A stretch of DNA of 64,000 nucleotides from a bacterium (GTDB taxonomy: Bacteria; Methylomirabilota; Methylomirabilia; Methylomirabilales; 2-02-FULL-66-22), in NCBI GenBank assembly GCA_029580855.1, contig JAKPQH010000137.1, forward strand, positions 1 to 64,000, in the 5' to 3' direction. Below the pieces are notes generated by a model. That model saw nothing but the letters and a program-made list of their open reading frames with translations. It was not told the origin of the DNA and did no database searches. Positions 8,597 to 16,812 of the stretch are shown here, piece by piece; the first letter of the stretch is position 1, and each line of letters begins with the position of its first letter. The position numbers were made by a program, and so were the translations under genes.

Positions 8597-9169
8597 TCAG
8601 CGCATTGTTTGCTTCCCGACCCGAAGGCGAGTGTACTCTGCCACCAGCGTGGAGTCGTCCAGCGCCTGCTCGAATTGGCACAGCCACTTGAGAACGTAGT
8701 CATCATCCAAGCTTTCTGCCTGCCGACGAATGACACCGGCTGCGTCTTCATGGTCCCGTATCCGCGTCGAGATGAGCTTGTAGATCACGAGATCTTCCGG
8801 GCTGCAGACCGAGATTGGAGCACCCGGTTCCACCTCGGCAATGCGCGCGCGCCGGATTGCTTCGACGTCGTACGGTGTGTCGGCCAATAGTAGATCCAGG
8901 CGGGTCCCCGCAGAGTCCTGGGTGAAGAGCATGGCCTGCTCTCTGAGGGCACGGAGTGGATCGGGAAGCAGTGGCGAGTAATTGGGTGTCAAGACGTTGA
9001 GCAATCGTTCCGCTTCGTCACGAACAAGAAGTATCTTGAGGTCAACGTCACGGGTGACGCGGGGCTCCCCCCAGACTGCGACCGCCACGCCCCCGATCAC
9101 GATGGAGGGAATGTCAGCTTCCTGCAGCCGATTCTGGAGGTTCCGGATGGACTGCGTGAGGGTTTCCAT
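8597..9169 (-). CDS. Nucleotidyltransferase (AbiEii/MNT-like), toxin-antitoxin-type pair
   Basis: The 190-residue product has the nucleotidyltransferase signature GGVAVAVWGEPRVTRDVDL: the GG loop followed by the metal-binding D-x-D as DVDL. A later stretch, RLDLLLADTPYD, supplies a further Asp, and SPEDLVIYKL is typical of the C-terminal helix of this group. ATG 9169 is preceded by AGGAGA; a longer frame to 9244 has no better start. It overlaps the preceding small gene by 56 bp, so the two are probably translationally coupled. Such pairs are commonly annotated as toxin-antitoxin or abortive-infection modules. Activity is not inferable here. Confidence 0.7.
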   Translation of the reverse strand: METLTQSIRNLQNRLQEADIPSIVIGGVAVAVWGEPRVTRDVDLKILLVRDEAERLLNVLTPNYSPLLPDPLRALREQAMLFTQDSAGTRLDLLLADTPYDVEAIRRARIAEVEPGAPISVCSPEDLVIYKLISTRIRDHEDAAGVIRRQAESLDDDYVLKWLCQFEQALDDSTLVAEYTRLRVGKQTMR

Positions 9170-9398
9170 ACGTCTCCTGCCACTGCGCCAAGCGGCGCAG
9201 GCGAGCCTGAAGCTCGGCGAGGTCGGACGCGCGCTGCGGTCCAAAGAGAGCCGATGTTTCCCGTAACTGTGACTCGAACGTCGCCTGCAGCCGCAGCCAA
9301 TGGCGGAAACTCTCCTGGGGAGTCATCCGGAAGGTCAGGCGCGCCTCGGCCTCGTCGATCTGTTTCCACCCTTGGCGCACCGCGCTCAGGTCGCGCAT
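9114..9398 (-). CDS. Small partner protein of the nucleotidyltransferase
   Basis: The 94-residue protein contains MTPQESFRHWLRLQATFESQ and FGPQRASDLAELQARLRRL, a helical pattern I associate with small proteins paired with AbiEii/MNT-like nucleotidyltransferases. It is first in a two-gene unit, has an SD (GGGAGGACGTT before the ATG) and an extended -10 promoter 27 bp upstream. Its last 56 bp overlap the next gene. Which member would be toxin and which antidote is not known from sequence. Confidence 0.6.
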   Translation of the reverse strand: MRDLSAVRQGWKQIDEAEARLTFRMTPQESFRHWLRLQATFESQLRETSALFGPQRASDLAELQARLRRLAQWQETYGNPHAVHPEPPESAAGS

Positions 9399-9424
9399 AA
9401 CGTCCTCCCGCAGAATGATGGCGT

Positions 9425-9433
9425 ATTATACCA
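9425..9433 (-). promoter_or_regulatory. Extended -10 promoter of the two-gene unit
   Basis: On the minus strand the sequence reads TGGTATAAT, a perfect -10 hexamer with the TGN extension, 27 bp before the ATG at 9398. The -35 region is poor, as is usual for extended -10 promoters. Confidence 0.55.
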
Positions 9434-9630
9434 TCGCCAGCTCGGTATGCGTGCGGTTATCTCTCGGCCCTGTTTGGCCGCGATAGGCTCCAATCACGTC
9501 GACCGAAGCCTTCGAGCGCTCATCCCATGACCACTGTGCCTTATTCCTTGACACACCCCAGCCACGGGCGATAGCGTTTCCGCGATCGCACATCCCTGTG
9601 GACTCTCACGATTGTATATGGAGGGACTTC

Positions 9631-10797
9631 ATGGACATCAGCAAGACGTACGCCCTTCACCTTCCCACGCGGATTCTCTTCGGCATCGGGACGGCCCAGC
9701 AGGCCGGGGCCGAGGCGGTGCGCCTCGGCGTCTCGCACGCTCTGGTGGTCACCGATGGCGGACTGGTGCAGACCGAGATTCCGGGCCTCGTGACAAAGGC
9801 CCTGGATGCGTCCGGCGTGAAATGGACACTCTTCGGCGACGTGGAGCCGAACCCCAGCATCGAGACGGTCATGAAAGGCGTCGGCGTCTACGCGCGGCAG
9901 GGCTGCGACGGCCTGATCGCGGTGGGCGGGGGAAGCCCCATGGACGCCGCCAAGGCGATCGGATTCGTCGCGACCAACGGCGGGGACATCCGCGACTACT
10001 TCGGCGCCGACAAAATCAAAAAGCCGCTCCCGCCACTGGTGGCCATCCCTACCACCTGCGGGACCGGCTCGGAGGTGACCCAGTTCGCCGTCGTGACCGA
10101 TACCGAGAAGCGCGTCAAGATGGGAATCGGAAGCCCGCACAACATCCCGAAGGTCGCCATCGTGGATCCGTCCCTCCTCGCCAAGCTGCCGAGCAAGATG
10201 GTGGCCTCGACGGGGATGGACGCCCTGTGCCACGCCATCGAGTCCTACACGAGCCAGGCGGGTCAGTTCCTGACGGAAGCCTTCAGCCTTCGCGCCATCG
10301 AACTGATCGCCCGCCACTTGCGGCCGGCGGTGGCCAACGGAAACCTCGTCGATCTGTCCGGCATGGCCATGGCCAGCACGCTCGCAGGTCTGGGTTTCAA
10401 CAACACCCGGACCACCTTGGTGCACGCGATGTCCCACGCCGTGACCGCGCACGCGCAGGTGCCTCACGGGGTCGCCAACGCCATCCTGGTGCGTTACGTC
10501 ATGGAATTCAACCTCATCGGCGATCCGGACAAGCACGGCGATATCGCCGCCGCGTTGGGCGAGGATACCGACGGATTGTCGCCGATGGAAGCGGGTCGCC
10601 TGGCCGTGGATGCCGTGCGAGACCTGGCCGACGATGTCGGTATCCCGCGGACCCTGCGCGACGCCGGTGTCAGCGACACCCTGGTGGAGGCCATGGCCGA
10701 CGGGGCCATGAAGTCCACTACGGGCACCGGTCTGAATCCCCGCCGCCCGACCAGGCAAGACGTCGTCGCCCTGTATCGAAAGGCGCTGGCGGGGTGA
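9631..10797 (+). CDS. Iron-containing (group III) alcohol dehydrogenase
   Basis: The 388-residue product is the usual length for the family, which oxidises alcohols or reduces aldehydes with NAD(P). The cofactor-binding motif is GGGSPMDAAKAIG, followed by PTTCGTGSEVTQFAVVTD. The metal site is covered by GMDALCHAIESY and TTLVHAMSHAV plus AQVPHGVANAI, supplying the conserved Asp and three His. ATG 9631 has GGAGGG at 9620-9625; the longer frame from 9598 is not favoured. The next gene on the same strand begins 70 bp later and encodes a sugar-acid reductase, so both may act in one carbon pathway (inference). The exact substrate cannot be read from the sequence. Confidence 0.9.
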   Translation: MDISKTYALHLPTRILFGIGTAQQAGAEAVRLGVSHALVVTDGGLVQTEIPGLVTKALDASGVKWTLFGDVEPNPSIETVMKGVGVYARQGCDGLIAVGGGSPMDAAKAIGFVATNGGDIRDYFGADKIKKPLPPLVAIPTTCGTGSEVTQFAVVTDTEKRVKMGIGSPHNIPKVAIVDPSLLAKLPSKMVASTGMDALCHAIESYTSQAGQFLTEAFSLRAIELIARHLRPAVANGNLVDLSGMAMASTLAGLGFNNTRTTLVHAMSHAVTAHAQVPHGVANAILVRYVMEFNLIGDPDKHGDIAAALGEDTDGLSPMEAGRLAVDAVRDLADDVGIPRTLRDAGVSDTLVEAMADGAMKSTTGTGLNPRRPTRQDVVALYRKALAG

Positions 10798-10866
10798 ATT
10801 GAACGCAGCCGGATCTGCCCCCCTGCCACGGGGCATCCGAGGCACCCCGCAGAGGTGATCACGCGC

Positions 10867-12381
10867 ATGCAACTGAACCGTCAGGCCATTGGTACTCTTT
10901 CCGAGCGTCCCGACCTCTCCATCGGGAACCTCGCGGCGGCGCCCGAGCGGGTCGTGCAGTTCGGCGAGGGCAACTTCCTCCGCTCTTTCGTGGACTGGAT
11001 GATCGACGCCCTGAACGGGCAGGGCCTGTTTGGGGGACGCGTGGTGGTTGTTCAGCCCATCGAGCGCGGCGCGGTGGACCTGCTCAACACCCAGGACTGC
11101 CTGTACACATTGATCCTGCGGGGCCTCCAGAGTGGGCAGGTGGTCGAGCAGCGCCGGATTATCACGTCCATCAGCCGCGGGATAGACCCCTACCGGAACT
11201 GGAGTGGGTTCCTGGCCGTGGCCGAGCAGCCAGAGCTGCGCTTCGCCGTCTCCAATACCACCGAGGCCGGCATCGCGTACGTGGACGAGCCGCGCCAGTC
11301 GCAACATTGTCCGGCGTCTTTTCCCGCCAAGGTCACGGCGTTTCTCCATCGCCGCTTTGACCGCTTCCGCGGCGACCCGGGCCAGGGCATGGTCTTCCTG
11401 CCCTGCGAGTTGATTGACAGGAACGGCGAGCAGCTCCGCTCGTGCGTGCTCCGCCACGCCGCGGCCTGGGACCTCGGGCCGGAATTTTCGGATTGGGTGT
11501 CCAAGCATAACCGGTTCCTCAATACGCTGGTGGACCGCATCGTGCCGGGCTACCCGCACGAAGAAGCCGCTGCGCTCGCCCAACAGCTCGGCTACGAGGA
11601 CCGGCTCCTCACCACCGGAGAGATCTTCCACATCTGGGTGATCGAGGGCGACGCCGAGATCGCCAGGGAACTGCCGCTGACACAGGCGGGCCTCAACGTC
11701 GTCTGGACGCCCGACCTGCAGCCCTTCCGCACGCGCAAGGTGCGCATCCTGAACGGCGCACACACCATGATGGCGCTCGCGGCCTTTCTGGCCGGTCTGG
11801 ACACAGTCCGCGAATGCATCGAGGATCCGGTCCTCGGCGCCTACGTTCGCCGGGGCGTCTTCGACGAGATCCTGCCGCTCCTCCCGTTGCCCGCGCAAGA
11901 GACCCGCGCGTTCGCCGAGGACGTCATGGAGCGACTCGCCAACCCGTTCATCAAGCACAACCTGATCAGCATCGCGCTCAATTCCGTGTCGAAGTATCGC
12001 GTGCGGGTCCTGCCCTCGCTCCTCGAGTACCGGACCGCCTATCGCCGCGTCCCGACGGCGCTCACGTTCTCGCTGGCCGCGCTCCTCGCCTTCTACCGAG
12101 GCACAGAGATTCGGGACGGCGCCCTGGTGGCCACACGGGAGAGTGGTCCCTATTTCGTGAAGGACGACGCGCCCGTTTTGGAAGCCTTTGCGGATCAGTG
12201 GCGCGCGTTCGCGCAGCACGGGGATGTGCCTGCACTCTGCCGGGCCCTCCTCGCGCGCCCTGATTTCTGGGGCGAGGATCTGGCCGCGTTGCGGGACTTG
12301 CTCGAGGGCGTAAGCCTGCACCTCTCCCGCATTCTCCAGGTCGGCGTCCGCGATGCAATAGAAGTGCTACGCTCGCAGTAG
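10867..12381 (+). CDS. Tagaturonate reductase-like (UxaB/mannitol dehydrogenase family)
   Basis: The 504-residue product belongs to the mannitol dehydrogenase superfamily. The N-terminal part has VVQFGEGNFLRSFVDWMID, where relatives bind NAD at G-x-G-x-F-x-R. The C-terminal catalytic domain carries RKVRILNGAHTMMALAAFL and NPFIKHNLISIALNSVSKYR, matching the K-x-x-x-x-N/H site and the altronate/tagaturonate branch. UxaB interconverts tagaturonate and altronate in galacturonate breakdown. ATG 10867 is favoured over GTG 10855 because AGAGGTGA lies just upstream. No uxaA or uxaC is nearby, so the physiological substrate is uncertain. Confidence 0.75.
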   Translation: MQLNRQAIGTLSERPDLSIGNLAAAPERVVQFGEGNFLRSFVDWMIDALNGQGLFGGRVVVVQPIERGAVDLLNTQDCLYTLILRGLQSGQVVEQRRIITSISRGIDPYRNWSGFLAVAEQPELRFAVSNTTEAGIAYVDEPRQSQHCPASFPAKVTAFLHRRFDRFRGDPGQGMVFLPCELIDRNGEQLRSCVLRHAAAWDLGPEFSDWVSKHNRFLNTLVDRIVPGYPHEEAAALAQQLGYEDRLLTTGEIFHIWVIEGDAEIARELPLTQAGLNVVWTPDLQPFRTRKVRILNGAHTMMALAAFLAGLDTVRECIEDPVLGAYVRRGVFDEILPLLPLPAQETRAFAEDVMERLANPFIKHNLISIALNSVSKYRVRVLPSLLEYRTAYRRVPTALTFSLAALLAFYRGTEIRDGALVATRESGPYFVKDDAPVLEAFADQWRAFAQHGDVPALCRALLARPDFWGEDLAALRDLLEGVSLHLSRILQVGVRDAIEVLRSQ

Positions 12382-12472
12382 TGACGACACTCGCCGCGCT
12401 CCGCGAGTCGCTTGCCAAATCTGAAAATCGCGGCCAGAATGTGACGGGCGTGACAACCATGCGAAGTGGACG

Positions 12473-12670
12473 ATGAACGGGTTGATCTTTGTCGTCGAGG
12501 AAACACCCGAGTGTGGATACACAGCCCGCGCCCTCGGTCCGCCGATCTTCACGAAAGCCGAGACTCTGGATGATCGTCCGGGTCAGGTCCGCGATGCCGT
12601 GCGATGCCATTTCGACGAGAGGCAAGCGCCGAAGGCGATACGACGTCACGGCGGCGGCGAAGAAAAATCA
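12473..12670 (+). pseudogene. HicB-like antitoxin remnant
   Basis: Residues 1-60 (MNGLIFVVEETPECGYTARA, LGPPIFTKAETL, VRDAVRCHFDERQAPKAIR) match the short HicB-type fold often mislabelled as a 2-oxoisovalerate dehydrogenase subunit. The normal C-terminus (usually R-D-E-V followed by a few residues) is lost. The frame instead runs on through the neighbouring hicA region to 12952. It probably once formed an operon with the broken hicA that follows. Confidence 0.65.
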
Positions 12671-12677
12671 TTGCGGG

Positions 12678-12903
12678 ATGAAGCTGCCCTGAAATCTCTC
12701 CGGCCATCATCTTGTCCGCGCGCTGAGGGCGCTGGGATGTCAGGCAACCAGACACACTGGGAGCCATCTCCGTCTCACCACAGCGGAGCACGGGGACACC
12801 CCATCACAAATCCGCAGCACGGCTCTCTTCGTATGGGAGGACTGGCCTCTCGCCTGGCCAACCCCGCAAAGCATTTGGACATATCCCGCGATGATCGTGT
12901 CTC
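12678..12903 (+). pseudogene. HicA-like mRNA interferase, nonsense plus frameshift
   Basis: From ATG 12678 the frame reads MKLP, then a TGA at 12690-12692 where relatives have Arg/Lys, then NLSGHHLVRALRALGC and the HicA hallmark RHTGSHLRLTT with the catalytic His. After about 12790 the homology shifts to another frame: HPITNPQHGSLRMGGLASRL then HLDISRDDRV. In intact relatives these join as one protein of about 75 residues that cleaves mRNA. Both lesions are needed to explain the sequence, so the toxin is dead while its HicB neighbour is also damaged. Confidence 0.65.
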
Positions 12904-12985
12904 GACACCCTTCCACCGGGAACAACCGATGGCCGTTTGTATCTTCTGGTAGTGAACGCGGAGTGGTGTTTGGCCGGAGGACGCG

Positions 12986-13897
12986 ATGCAGGTAGCCTTC
13001 GAGCAAGTGGACGTGTTTACGGACCGGCCTTTCGCAGGCAACCCGCTCTGCGTCGTGCCGGACGCGAAAGGCCTCGCCACGGCGCAGATGCAGGCCATCG
13101 CCCAGGAGATGAACCTGTCCGAGACCACCTTCGTCCTCCCGCCGACAGATCCGCAGGCCGCGTACTGGATGCGGATCTTCACGCCGGCCAAAGAGATCCC
13201 GTTCGCCGGGCATCCCAGCGTCGGGACGGCGTACGTGATGGCCGCCGCCGGCCGGCTCCCCCTTCGAGCGCCGCTGACGCGGATCTACCAGCAGGTCGGC
13301 ATCGGCACCCTTCCATTGGATATCGAGGTCGCAGGCGGAAAGCCGGACCGCGTGATCATGACCCAGGGCGCGCCGACCTTCGGGGCCGTGCTGCGGGACT
13401 GGAACCCGATCGCCGAGGCGCTCGGCGTGGACGAGGGCCTCTTGGCGCGGTCGACGCTTCCGGCCCAGGTCGTCTCTACGGGACTGCCGCATCTCTTGGT
13501 CCCCCTGCCCGACCTTGACACTGCCGGTCGCTTGCAGCCGAATTTTTTCGCGCTCGATTCGCTTCTTCAGTCCTGCGGCGCGCTCGGATGTTTCGCGTTC
13601 TGCCTCCAGGCCGCCGCACCGGACACCCTCGCCCACGCCCGCATGTTTGCTCCCGGCGCGGGGGTTCCGGAGGACCCCGCCACCGGCTCTGCCGCGGGCC
13701 CCTTGGGCGCATACCTCGCGGTCCACGGGGTATTGCCAAAAACTCAGGCGACGTTCACCCTGGAGCAGGGTATCGAAATGCGGAGACCGAGCCGGCTCTG
13801 GGTGGAGGTGCTTCGCAACGCCGCCGGAATGCCGACGGCGCTCCGGGTGGGCGGAACAACGGTCCCGGTGATTCGGGGTACGATCGAGGTGCGGTAG
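12986..13897 (+). CDS. PhzF-family isomerase/epimerase
   Basis: The 303-residue product has the PhzF fold: VDVFTDRPFAGNPLCVV at the N-terminus, the catalytic Glu in MNLSETTFVLPP (about residue 48), FTPAKEIPFAGHPSVGTAYV, and the second-half motif EDPATGSAAGPLGAYL. PhzF itself isomerises a phenazine precursor, but most family members have other or unknown substrates and no other phenazine genes are here. ATG 12986 is preceded by GGAGGA. The gene stands alone after the decayed hicBA pair. Its 3' side has about 115 bp of non-coding DNA before the glycosylase gene. Confidence 0.85.
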   Translation: MQVAFEQVDVFTDRPFAGNPLCVVPDAKGLATAQMQAIAQEMNLSETTFVLPPTDPQAAYWMRIFTPAKEIPFAGHPSVGTAYVMAAAGRLPLRAPLTRIYQQVGIGTLPLDIEVAGGKPDRVIMTQGAPTFGAVLRDWNPIAEALGVDEGLLARSTLPAQVVSTGLPHLLVPLPDLDTAGRLQPNFFALDSLLQSCGALGCFAFCLQAAAPDTLAHARMFAPGAGVPEDPATGSAAGPLGAYLAVHGVLPKTQATFTLEQGIEMRRPSRLWVEVLRNAAGMPTALRVGGTTVPVIRGTIEVR

Positions 13898-14013
13898 GAA
13901 ATACAGCAGGGGAGCAGAGGGGCTGAGGCGCAGGGGAGCGGCGAGCTTTCCGATTAGTCAACTCGTCAATTCGTCAATGAGGAAAAGACGGGGATGTGGG
14001 GAGTAGAGTGCTG

Positions 14014-14589
14014 ATGCCTGCGATTGAGCGGTGTCCGTGGGCCAAGACGGATTTGTCGATTGCGTATCACGATACCGAGTGGGGCGTCCCGGTCCACGAC
14101 GATCGTCTGCTGTTCGAGTTCCTGGTGCTGGAGGGCGCGCAGGCCGGCCTAAGTTGGGAGACCATCTTGAGGAAGCGGGCAGCGTATCGGGCCGCATTCG
14201 ATAACTTCGAGATCAAGACCGTGGCTAAGTACGGCAGCCGAAAAGTGGAACAGTTGCTCGCGAACTCCGGCATCATCCGCAACAGGCTCAAGATTGCTGC
14301 CGCCATCATCAACGCTGGCACCGCGCTCGATGTCCAGAAGGAATTCGGCAGTCTCGACGCCTACCTGTGGTCCTTCGTGGGCGGACGGCCGCGGGTCAAT
14401 CACTGGCACTCGGCAGCCCAGGTGCCGGCGCGGACGGCCGAAGCACAGGCCATGAGCCGCAACCTCCTCAAGCGCGGATTCCGCTTCGTCGGCCCCACCA
14501 TCTGCTACGCCTTCATGCAGGCGGTCGGGATGGTCAACGACCACCTCGTCTCCTGCTTCCGCCACGCCGAACTCTCCTGCCTCCGCTGA
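14014..14589 (+). CDS. tag: DNA-3-methyladenine glycosylase I
   Basis: The 191-residue protein removes 3-methyladenine from alkylated DNA. Diagnostic pieces are CPWAKTDLSIAYHDTEWGVP (a Zn-binding Cys and His plus the E-W-G-V motif), FEFLVLEGAQAGLSWETIL and RGFRFVGPTICYAFMQAVGM. The C-terminal HLVSCFRHAE supplies the remaining Zn ligands (His, Cys). The ATG at 14014 is chosen over upstream GTG codons because GGGGAG precedes it by ten bases and relatives start near M-x-x-x-x-R-C-x-W. It stands as a single gene followed by a palindromic intergenic repeat. Confidence 0.9.
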   Translation: MPAIERCPWAKTDLSIAYHDTEWGVPVHDDRLLFEFLVLEGAQAGLSWETILRKRAAYRAAFDNFEIKTVAKYGSRKVEQLLANSGIIRNRLKIAAAIINAGTALDVQKEFGSLDAYLWSFVGGRPRVNHWHSAAQVPARTAEAQAMSRNLLKRGFRFVGPTICYAFMQAVGMVNDHLVSCFRHAELSCLR

Positions 14590-14613
14590 GCCGCCGAACA
14601 CCGGACTGCATTG

Positions 14614-14693
14614 ATCCACAGATTACACAGATTGCGCAGATTCTTCCGGAAAGAATCCTCGTGAAATCTGTGTAATCTGCGAAATCTGTGGAT
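14614..14693. repeat. Inverted repeat with ATCCACAGATT arms
   Basis: The left arm (14614-14642, ATCCACAGATTACACAGATT and onward) and right arm (14664-14693, ending AAATCTGTGGAT) form an imperfect hairpin around about 21 bp. A related copy lies at 23420-23557. This class of intergenic hairpin, built from CACAGATTACRCAGATT units, recurs in many environmental genomes. Its role is unknown. Confidence 0.75.
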
Positions 14694-14796
14694 ACATCGG
14701 GCCTACGGCCCCTTCATGGTTGGTCTCGCCTTGGCGCCTTGTGACTTGCGACGCTTCCAAAAACCGCGTAGAATGCCGCGGTTCGCGGGGAGATGC

Positions 14797-16812
14797 ATGA
14801 GCCACGACCGTTACCACATCGGGATCGACGTCGGCGGAACCTTCACCGACCTGGTCGTCTGCGATCGGGCCGACGGTGCCCTCACGCTGCACAAAGTGCC
14901 CACGACCCCCCACGACATCGCTTCCGGTATCTCCGCGGCGCTTCGCAAGAGTGGTGCGCCGGCCGCCGAGATCGCCGAGATCGCCCACGGGACGACCGCG
15001 GCGACCAACGCCCTGCTGGAGCGGAAGGGCGCGCGCACGGGCCTCGTGACGACGGCGGGGTTCCGGGATCTGCTGGAACTCCGCGACGGCGCACGGCGGC
15101 CCTTGCGCGGATGGCAGCCGGCTTTCGAGCCGATCGTCCCCCGCCACCGGCGCTGGGAGGTCTCCGAACGGATGGACCCCTCCGGGAACGTCCTCCAAAC
15201 GCTGGCCGAGGACGAGGTGGCCGGCCTTGTGGCCCGGCTCGTCCAATACGAGGTCGAGGCGCTGGCGATCTCCTTCCTGCACGCGGACCGTAACGCTGCC
15301 CACGAGCGGCGCGCCCGCGAGATTCTCCAGCGCCTGTGGCCCACCGGAGCACTGGTTCTGGGGAGCGAGGTCTCCCCGTTTCCCGGCGAGCGTCTGCGGA
15401 CCGCCACCGCCGCCCTGGCCGCCTACCTCACGCCGCTCATGACCCGGTATGTGGACGGATTGGAGCGCGTTCTGGCCGAGGCCGGGATGTCGCCGGTCTT
15501 TCGCTTCATCGAGTCCGCCGGGGCCTCCCTGACCCCGGAGGAGGTCCGCCGGTCGCCCGTGCAAACGATCCTCTCCGGGCCCGCCGGCGGCGCCGTCGCG
15601 GGCGCCGCCCTGAGTCAACTCTTTCGCCTGACGTCGGCCGTCACGGTGGACATGGGAGGAACCAGCTTCGACGTCACGACCCTGCACGAAGGCCAGCCCC
15701 AGCTCCGGACCGACCGCACCCTGGAGTTCGGGCTGCGGGTCGCCGTTCCGTGCGTGGACATCCAGACCGTCGGCATCGGCGGGGGGAGCCTGGCCTGGCT
15801 GGATGAGTCCGTCCCCGGCGGCCTCCAGGTCGGACCCCAGAGCGCCGGCGCCCTCCCCGGCCCGGCCTGCTTCGGGCGGGGCGGACGCAGACCCACCGTC
15901 ACCGACGCCAGCTTGTTGCTGGATCGATTGGTCGGCGACCGGACGGATCTTGGCCTTCCGCCCCTCGACTCCAGGGCCGCCGAGCAGGCCATGGTGGCGG
16001 AGGTATGTTCGGGATTCGGGATGGAGCCCAAGGACGCGGCCAAAATGGTCCTCGAGGTGGCCGAAGCCGGGATGGCCGCCTTCGTCCGGGGCCAGCTGAT
16101 GACACGCGGGATCTCGCCCGACAGGACCACCCTGATCGCCTTCGGCGGTGCGGGACCGGTGCATGCCGCTCCCGTGGCGCAGCGGATGGGGCTCAAGCGC
16201 GTGGTGGTGCCGTACCTGGCCGCGGGGTTCTCGGCGCTCGGCTGCCTCTTGTGCCCACCCGCCCAGGTTGCGCTGGTGGCCGTCAACGAGCGCCTGCTCA
16301 CCCTGTCGTCTTCCCGTCTGCGCGCGCGGTGCGCCGCGGCGTTCCCCGCGGGGGATGGCGGGCACCTGCGACTGGCCCTCATCCTCCGGCGCAGCCAGAA
16401 CCCTCACGAGGATCTTCTCTTGATGCGGGACGCCGAGGAGTCCGGGGAGGCCCTCGTGCGCCGCTATCAAACCTTTGCGCAGCAGGCGTACGGTGTTTGG
16501 CCCGCGGCGGAGACCATCCGTGTCGTCCGCCTCCTCGCGGTGTTGGAGCGCGGAAACAGCAGGATCGCGCTCGGCCCCTCCCTCGAAGCCACGTTCCGCC
16601 GCCGCCAGGAGCGCCAAGCGGTTACAGCCGATCCCGAGCGGCGGTCCACTCTCGGAAGAACGCCCTTGGTGCCCGTGGAGTCCGTCCCCGTGGGCCGCGA
16701 GGTTTCTGGCCCGGCACTGGTGGTCCTTCCGGGCGCCAGCGCCTTTGTGCCTTCAGGCGTGCCGTATCACGTCGACAAATGCGGGAACCTGATCCTGGAG
16801 ATCGATGCATGA
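14797..16812 (+). CDS. hyuA: Hydantoinase/oxoprolinase/acetone-carboxylase-type subunit A
   Basis: The 671-residue product is the ATP-binding subunit of the HyuA family, which with HyuB hydrolyses or carboxylates cyclic amides, acetophenone-like ketones or acetone in an ATP-dependent way. Seen are the N-terminal phosphate loop GIDVGGTFTDLVVCD, HGTTAATNALLERKGA, the second loop VDMGGTSFDVTTL, then IGGGSLAWLD and FGGAGPVHAAPVA. ATG 14797 is in frame with GGGGAG just upstream; GTG/ATG codons further up lie inside the intergenic region. Its stop overlaps the next start by four bases (ATGA), giving a translationally coupled hyuAB pair. Substrate is not predictable from these two genes alone. Confidence 0.85.
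   Translation: MSHDRYHIGIDVGGTFTDLVVCDRADGALTLHKVPTTPHDIASGISAALRKSGAPAAEIAEIAHGTTAATNALLERKGARTGLVTTAGFRDLLELRDGARRPLRGWQPAFEPIVPRHRRWEVSERMDPSGNVLQTLAEDEVAGLVARLVQYEVEALAISFLHADRNAAHERRAREILQRLWPTGALVLGSEVSPFPGERLRTATAALAAYLTPLMTRYVDGLERVLAEAGMSPVFRFIESAGASLTPEEVRRSPVQTILSGPAGGAVAGAALSQLFRLTSAVTVDMGGTSFDVTTLHEGQPQLRTDRTLEFGLRVAVPCVDIQTVGIGGGSLAWLDESVPGGLQVGPQSAGALPGPACFGRGGRRPTVTDASLLLDRLVGDRTDLGLPPLDSRAAEQAMVAEVCSGFGMEPKDAAKMVLEVAEAGMAAFVRGQLMTRGISPDRTTLIAFGGAGPVHAAPVAQRMGLKRVVVPYLAAGFSALGCLLCPPAQVALVAVNERLLTLSSSRLRARCAAAFPAGDGGHLRLALILRRSQNPHEDLLLMRDAEESGEALVRRYQTFAQQAYGVWPAAETIRVVRLLAVLERGNSRIALGPSLEATFRRRQERQAVTADPERRSTLGRTPLVPVESVPVGREVSGPALVVLPGASAFVPSGVPYHVDKCGNLILEIDA

Noticed and set aside
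9541-12321. 926-codon minus-strand frame opposite the dehydrogenase and UxaB-like genes
   Set aside because: Both plus-strand genes are intact, motif-rich families with SD sequences. The antisense frame has no motif.
12473-12952. Single 159-codon gene
   Set aside because: Its N-terminal third is HicB-like and its C-terminal third is HicA-like in a shifted frame, so it is a chimera from decay and not one protein.
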